DNA from: Thermodesulfovibrionia bacterium
Lineage (GTDB): Bacteria; Nitrospirota; Thermodesulfovibrionia; UBA6902
Direction: 5' to 3'
NCBI GenBank assembly: GCA_947258735.1
Contig: CAMYJJ010000121.1
Location: 1 to 8,844, forward strand
Length of the DNA stretch: 8,844 bases
Part shown: one piece after another, positions 6,222 to 8,844 of the stretch
How positions within the stretch are numbered: the stretch's first letter is position 1
Layout of the letters: every line of letters starts with the position of its first letter
The notes under the pieces: model-generated
The model's database searches: none
The model's input: only the letters and a program-made list of their open reading frames with translations
What the model was told of the DNA's origin: nothing
Made by a program: the position numbers and the translations under genes

Positions 6222-8501
6222 ATGAAAAGCAGGGCGTTAATACAAATCAGAGGCGTTGTTCAGGGGGTTGGATTCAGGCCGTACATTTATGCTCTCGCCA
6301 GAAACCATAATCTCTCTGGATTTGTACTGAACAATACACAGGGAGTGTATATCGAGGTTGAAGGCAGTGAATTAAATATTAACCGTTTCTTAATGGATGT
6401 TAAAAATAAAAAGCTCCCTCAGGCTGATATTTTTAGTATACGGAGTGAACAGGCTGAACCGGTGGGTTATAAACAGTTTGAGATTAAGGAATCTGAGAAG
6501 AAAGACGTCAGGGCTGTACCCGTATCAGCAGATCTTGCTACGTGTAAAGAATGTCTGTCAGAACTGTCTGATCCGGGTGACCGGCGATATGGCTATGCAT
6601 TTATCAACTGTACCAACTGTGGTCCCCGCTATACCATTGTAAAGGATATCCCCTATGACCGGATATATTCAACGATGTCAGAATTCACTATGTGTGAAAC
6701 GTGTTCTGCAGAGTATGAGGACCCTTCTGATAGAAGATTTCATGCCCAGCCTAATGCGTGTGACATATGCGGTCCTCACCTTTCATTGCTTGATAGAGAA
6801 GGTAGCAAAATGACAGGTGGCGATGTGATTGACGAAGCTTCAATACTATTAAGGGAAGGTCACATTATAGCTGTCAAAGGGCTTGGTGGATTTCATCTTG
6901 CATGTGATGCGTTTAATCAGGAAGCGGTATCTACATTAAGAGAACGTAAGTACAGGGAGTATAAACCATTTGCAGTCATGGTCAAAGACATTATGACGGC
7001 AAAACAATTATGTGAAGTGGACCGGAGAGAAGAGCACCTTTTAACGGGCATGCAGCGCCCAATTGTTTTATTGAAGAAAAAGGCGGGCTCTGTCATCGAA
7101 GAGGTTGCTCCGCATCAGCAGTATCTTGGTGTCATGTTACCCTATTCTCCGTTACACCATCTTCTCATTGAGAAATCAGGCCTTGTCCTGGTAATGACGA
7201 GCGGTAATGTCAGTACCGAACCAATTGTCTATAAAGATGCAGGGGCAGTTGAAAGGCTAAGGAATATAGCTGACTTCTATATCGTACACAACAGGGAGAT
7301 ACATATAAGAACTGATGATTCAGTAAGCCGTATCTGGAGGGGAAAGGAGATGCTGCTTCGCAGATCAAGGGGCTATGCCCCTCATCCATTGCTGTTGAAA
7401 AACGGACTCAGGGCCCACATTCTGGCATGCGGAGCAGACCTGAAGAATGTCTTTTGTCTCTCCCGGGGAAACCAGATGTATATGAGTCACCATATAGGAG
7501 ACCTTGATAACGTCGAGACCCTGACCTCTTTTGAAGAGAGTGTTCTTCATTTTCAAAGGATTTTTTATATTTACCCCGATGTCGTGGCATATGACCTCCA
7601 TCCCGAATATGCATGTTCTCAATATGCTCTCTCTCTTCAGCATGTTAAAAAAATTGGTGTCCAGCATCATCATGCACATATAGTCAGCTGCATGGCTGAT
7701 AATGAGATTGATAAACAGGTCATAGGAATAGCTTTTGACGGGACCGGATATGGATTGGATGGAAATATTTGGGGAGGAGAATTTCTTGTATGTGATTATC
7801 GTATATGTGAGAGAATGGCGCATGTTGAATATTTTCCTCTGCCGGGAGGAGATAAGGCGATCGTTGAACCATGGCGGGTTGCAGCATCTTTATTATTTCG
7901 CATTTATGGAGACGCCATGATGAATCTTGACATTGATTTTATCAAACAACTTGATATGGATAAATGGAAAATAATTAAGCATATGATCGAAAGAAATATA
8001 AATTCTCCTTTAACATCCAGTATGGGGCGTATATGTGATGTTGTGTCAGCACTCACAGGGGTGAGAGGCAGTGTCTACTATGAAGGCCAGGCAGCCATAG
8101 AGCTTGAAATGATAGCAGACACTGATGAATCAGGTGTTTATGAATATGGCATAAAAGATACTAACGGAATAAGGGAGATCCTTTTAGCACCTTTAATTAA
8201 AGGGATTGTTTCTGATATTGAAGGTGGTACAGAAGTGGAAAAAATATCAGCCAGGTTTCACAATACCATTGCCAGCATATCTCTGGATATGAGCATATAC
8301 ATCAGGAAACTGAGGGGAATTAATAGTGTTGCTTTAAGCGGGGGGGTATTTCAGAATATGGTTCTTCTGGACAAAATGTTTGGATTACTGAAAAAAAATA
8401 ATTTTAACGTCTACACCCACCAACGAGTGCCAACGAATGACGGCGGAATAGCTCTGGGGCAGGCAATTATAGCAGATGAAAAGATGAATCAGCAGGCATA
8501 G
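6222..8501 (+). CDS. hypF: Carbamoyltransferase HypF, [NiFe]-hydrogenase maturation
   Basis: HypF uses carbamoyl phosphate and ATP to place a carbamoyl group on the C-terminal Cys of HypE, which becomes the CN ligands of the [NiFe] site. The 759-residue length is normal for the family and all domains are present. Acylphosphatase domain (about 5-90): GVVQGVGFRP with catalytic R19, and N37. Two zinc-finger motifs: C108-x2-C111 with C130-x2-C133, and C158-x2-C161 with C180-x2-C183. YrdC/Sua5-like domain (about 200-385): KGLGGFHLACDA, KPFAVM and TSGN (326-329). Kae1-like carbamoyltransferase domain (about 395-750): QHHHAHIVSCMAD with metal-binding H482 and H486, FDGTGYGLDGNIWGGE (505-520), SGGVFQN (706-712) and TNDGGIALGQA (738-748). 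No key residue is missing. The cell should therefore make a [NiFe]-hydrogenase, but no hypA-E or structural hydrogenase genes are in the window. It appears to be monocistronic: divergent from the phosphodiesterase and convergent with the gene at the right edge. Confidence 0.97.
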   Translation: MKSRALIQIRGVVQGVGFRPYIYALARNHNLSGFVLNNTQGVYIEVEGSELNINRFLMDVKNKKLPQADIFSIRSEQAEPVGYKQFEIKESEKKDVRAVPVSADLATCKECLSELSDPGDRRYGYAFINCTNCGPRYTIVKDIPYDRIYSTMSEFTMCETCSAEYEDPSDRRFHAQPNACDICGPHLSLLDREGSKMTGGDVIDEASILLREGHIIAVKGLGGFHLACDAFNQEAVSTLRERKYREYKPFAVMVKDIMTAKQLCEVDRREEHLLTGMQRPIVLLKKKAGSVIEEVAPHQQYLGVMLPYSPLHHLLIEKSGLVLVMTSGNVSTEPIVYKDAGAVERLRNIADFYIVHNREIHIRTDDSVSRIWRGKEMLLRRSRGYAPHPLLLKNGLRAHILACGADLKNVFCLSRGNQMYMSHHIGDLDNVETLTSFEESVLHFQRIFYIYPDVVAYDLHPEYACSQYALSLQHVKKIGVQHHHAHIVSCMADNEIDKQVIGIAFDGTGYGLDGNIWGGEFLVCDYRICERMAHVEYFPLPGGDKAIVEPWRVAASLLFRIYGDAMMNLDIDFIKQLDMDKWKIIKHMIERNINSPLTSSMGRICDVVSALTGVRGSVYYEGQAAIELEMIADTDESGVYEYGIKDTNGIREILLAPLIKGIVSDIEGGTEVEKISARFHNTIASISLDMSIYIRKLRGINSVALSGGVFQNMVLLDKMFGLLKKNNFNVYTHQRVPTNDGGIALGQAIIADEKMNQQA

Positions 8502-8544
8502 GTATACGGTTTGTTTGCAGATATACTAATCACGATTGAGATCA

Positions 8545-8844
8545 CTACCACGTGCTTAATGCAGTTCTTTTCCAGCCTAAAGATGTTCTGATATAAAGGT
8601 AATCATCATCCCACGCAATAGTTCCGGTAACTCCGTTTGAGTCATTTGGACCGGTTGGCGTGTACGATGTTCTTATAGTGAATTGTCTGTATGCCTGTGG
8701 ATGACTCACATCTATTCTTGAAAAGGGGTTAACAACTCCAAAACCATTCACCCCTCCAGGATATAATATTTCACTGGCCTTGATCGTTAATTGATCATCT
8801 TGTGACTCTTCAATATACGTGAACCCTATATCACCAAAAGTTAT
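8545..8844 (-). CDS. C-terminal part of an unknown protein with phage-structural-like tail (partial)
   Basis: The minus-strand frame is open from the right edge to a TAG at 8545-8547 and gives 99 residues. The start lies outside the window; the GTG at 8749-8751 is internal, since reading continues upstream through it (for example QDDQLTIKASEILYPGGV). The end contains GTIAWDDDYLYIRTSLGW followed by KRTALSTW. From memory, a terminal pattern of the type G-x-IAWDD-x-YLYxxT-x-x-x-WKR-x-ALSTW is common at the C-termini of phage or marine-virus tail and structural proteins and of some large secreted bacterial proteins. No enzyme motif is visible. The gene is convergent with hypF, whose stop is 43 bases away. 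A prophage edge or a surface/structural protein are both possible. Confidence 0.7.
   Translation of the reverse strand: MTFGDIGFTYIEESQDDQLTIKASEILYPGGVNGFGVVNPFSRIDVSHPQAYRQFTIRTSYTPTGPNDSNGVTGTIAWDDDYLYIRTSLGWKRTALSTW

Noticed and set aside
7365..7823. 152-codon open frame on the minus strand inside hypF
   Set aside because: It lies entirely opposite a strongly conserved part of hypF and shows no domain; it is a shadow frame.
8502..8526. Terminator after hypF (GTATA ... TATAC)
   Set aside because: Only a 5-base AT-rich stem with a long loop and no T-run.

Overview
The window looks like a piece of a bacterial chromosome of moderate to low GC (low 40s by eye). It carries two complete transcription units facing one way, one complete gene facing the other way, and parts of genes at both edges. 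The protein styles fit an anaerobic or environmental lineage such as an anammox-type planctomycete, Nitrospirota or a deltaproteobacterium: a soluble multi-PAS histidine kinase with Cys-rich PAS domains, an NtrC-type regulator with its own PAS domain, HypF for [NiFe]-hydrogenase maturation, and a cytoplasmic alkaline-phosphatase-superfamily phosphodiesterase. No marker gene settles the taxon, so this is inference only.

Layout. Positions 1-165 hold what may be the last 27 codons of an upstream gene (2-85) and a very AT-rich hairpin with promoter-like sequence. Positions 166-3865 (+) hold a two-gene operon: a three-PAS histidine kinase overlapping by 11 bases with a sigma54-dependent response regulator (receiver, PAS, AAA+, Fis-type HTH). 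Just after the regulator stop lies a 174-base imperfect palindrome (3882-4055) with nested hairpins. It is not coding and looks like a MITE or structured repeat, and is the most unusual non-coding structure here. Positions 4146-6023 (-) encode a 625-residue phosphodiesterase/phosphatase-family enzyme, convergent with the two-component operon. It is driven by a good sigma70-type promoter (TTGACA, 18 bp spacer, TAAAAT) with dyad symmetry in the spacer. Positions 6222-8501 (+) encode a full-length HypF, divergent from the phosphodiesterase. Positions 8545-8844 (-) hold the C-terminal 99 residues of a protein that runs off the window and ends in a Trp/Lys-rich tail resembling phage tail or structural proteins.

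How the genes relate. The kinase and regulator clearly form one phosphorelay: a cytoplasmic input through PAS domains, then sigma54-dependent transcription of targets. I found no convincing GG-N10-GC (-24/-12) sigma54 site at the main intergenic regions checked, so the targets are probably elsewhere. HypF stands alone here, with no hypA-E or hydrogenase genes beside it. The phosphodiesterase has no obvious functional partner in the window. No clear new multi-gene system is visible; the points worth following are the Cys-rich PAS set, the large palindrome, the dyad in the phosphodiesterase promoter, and the edge gene.
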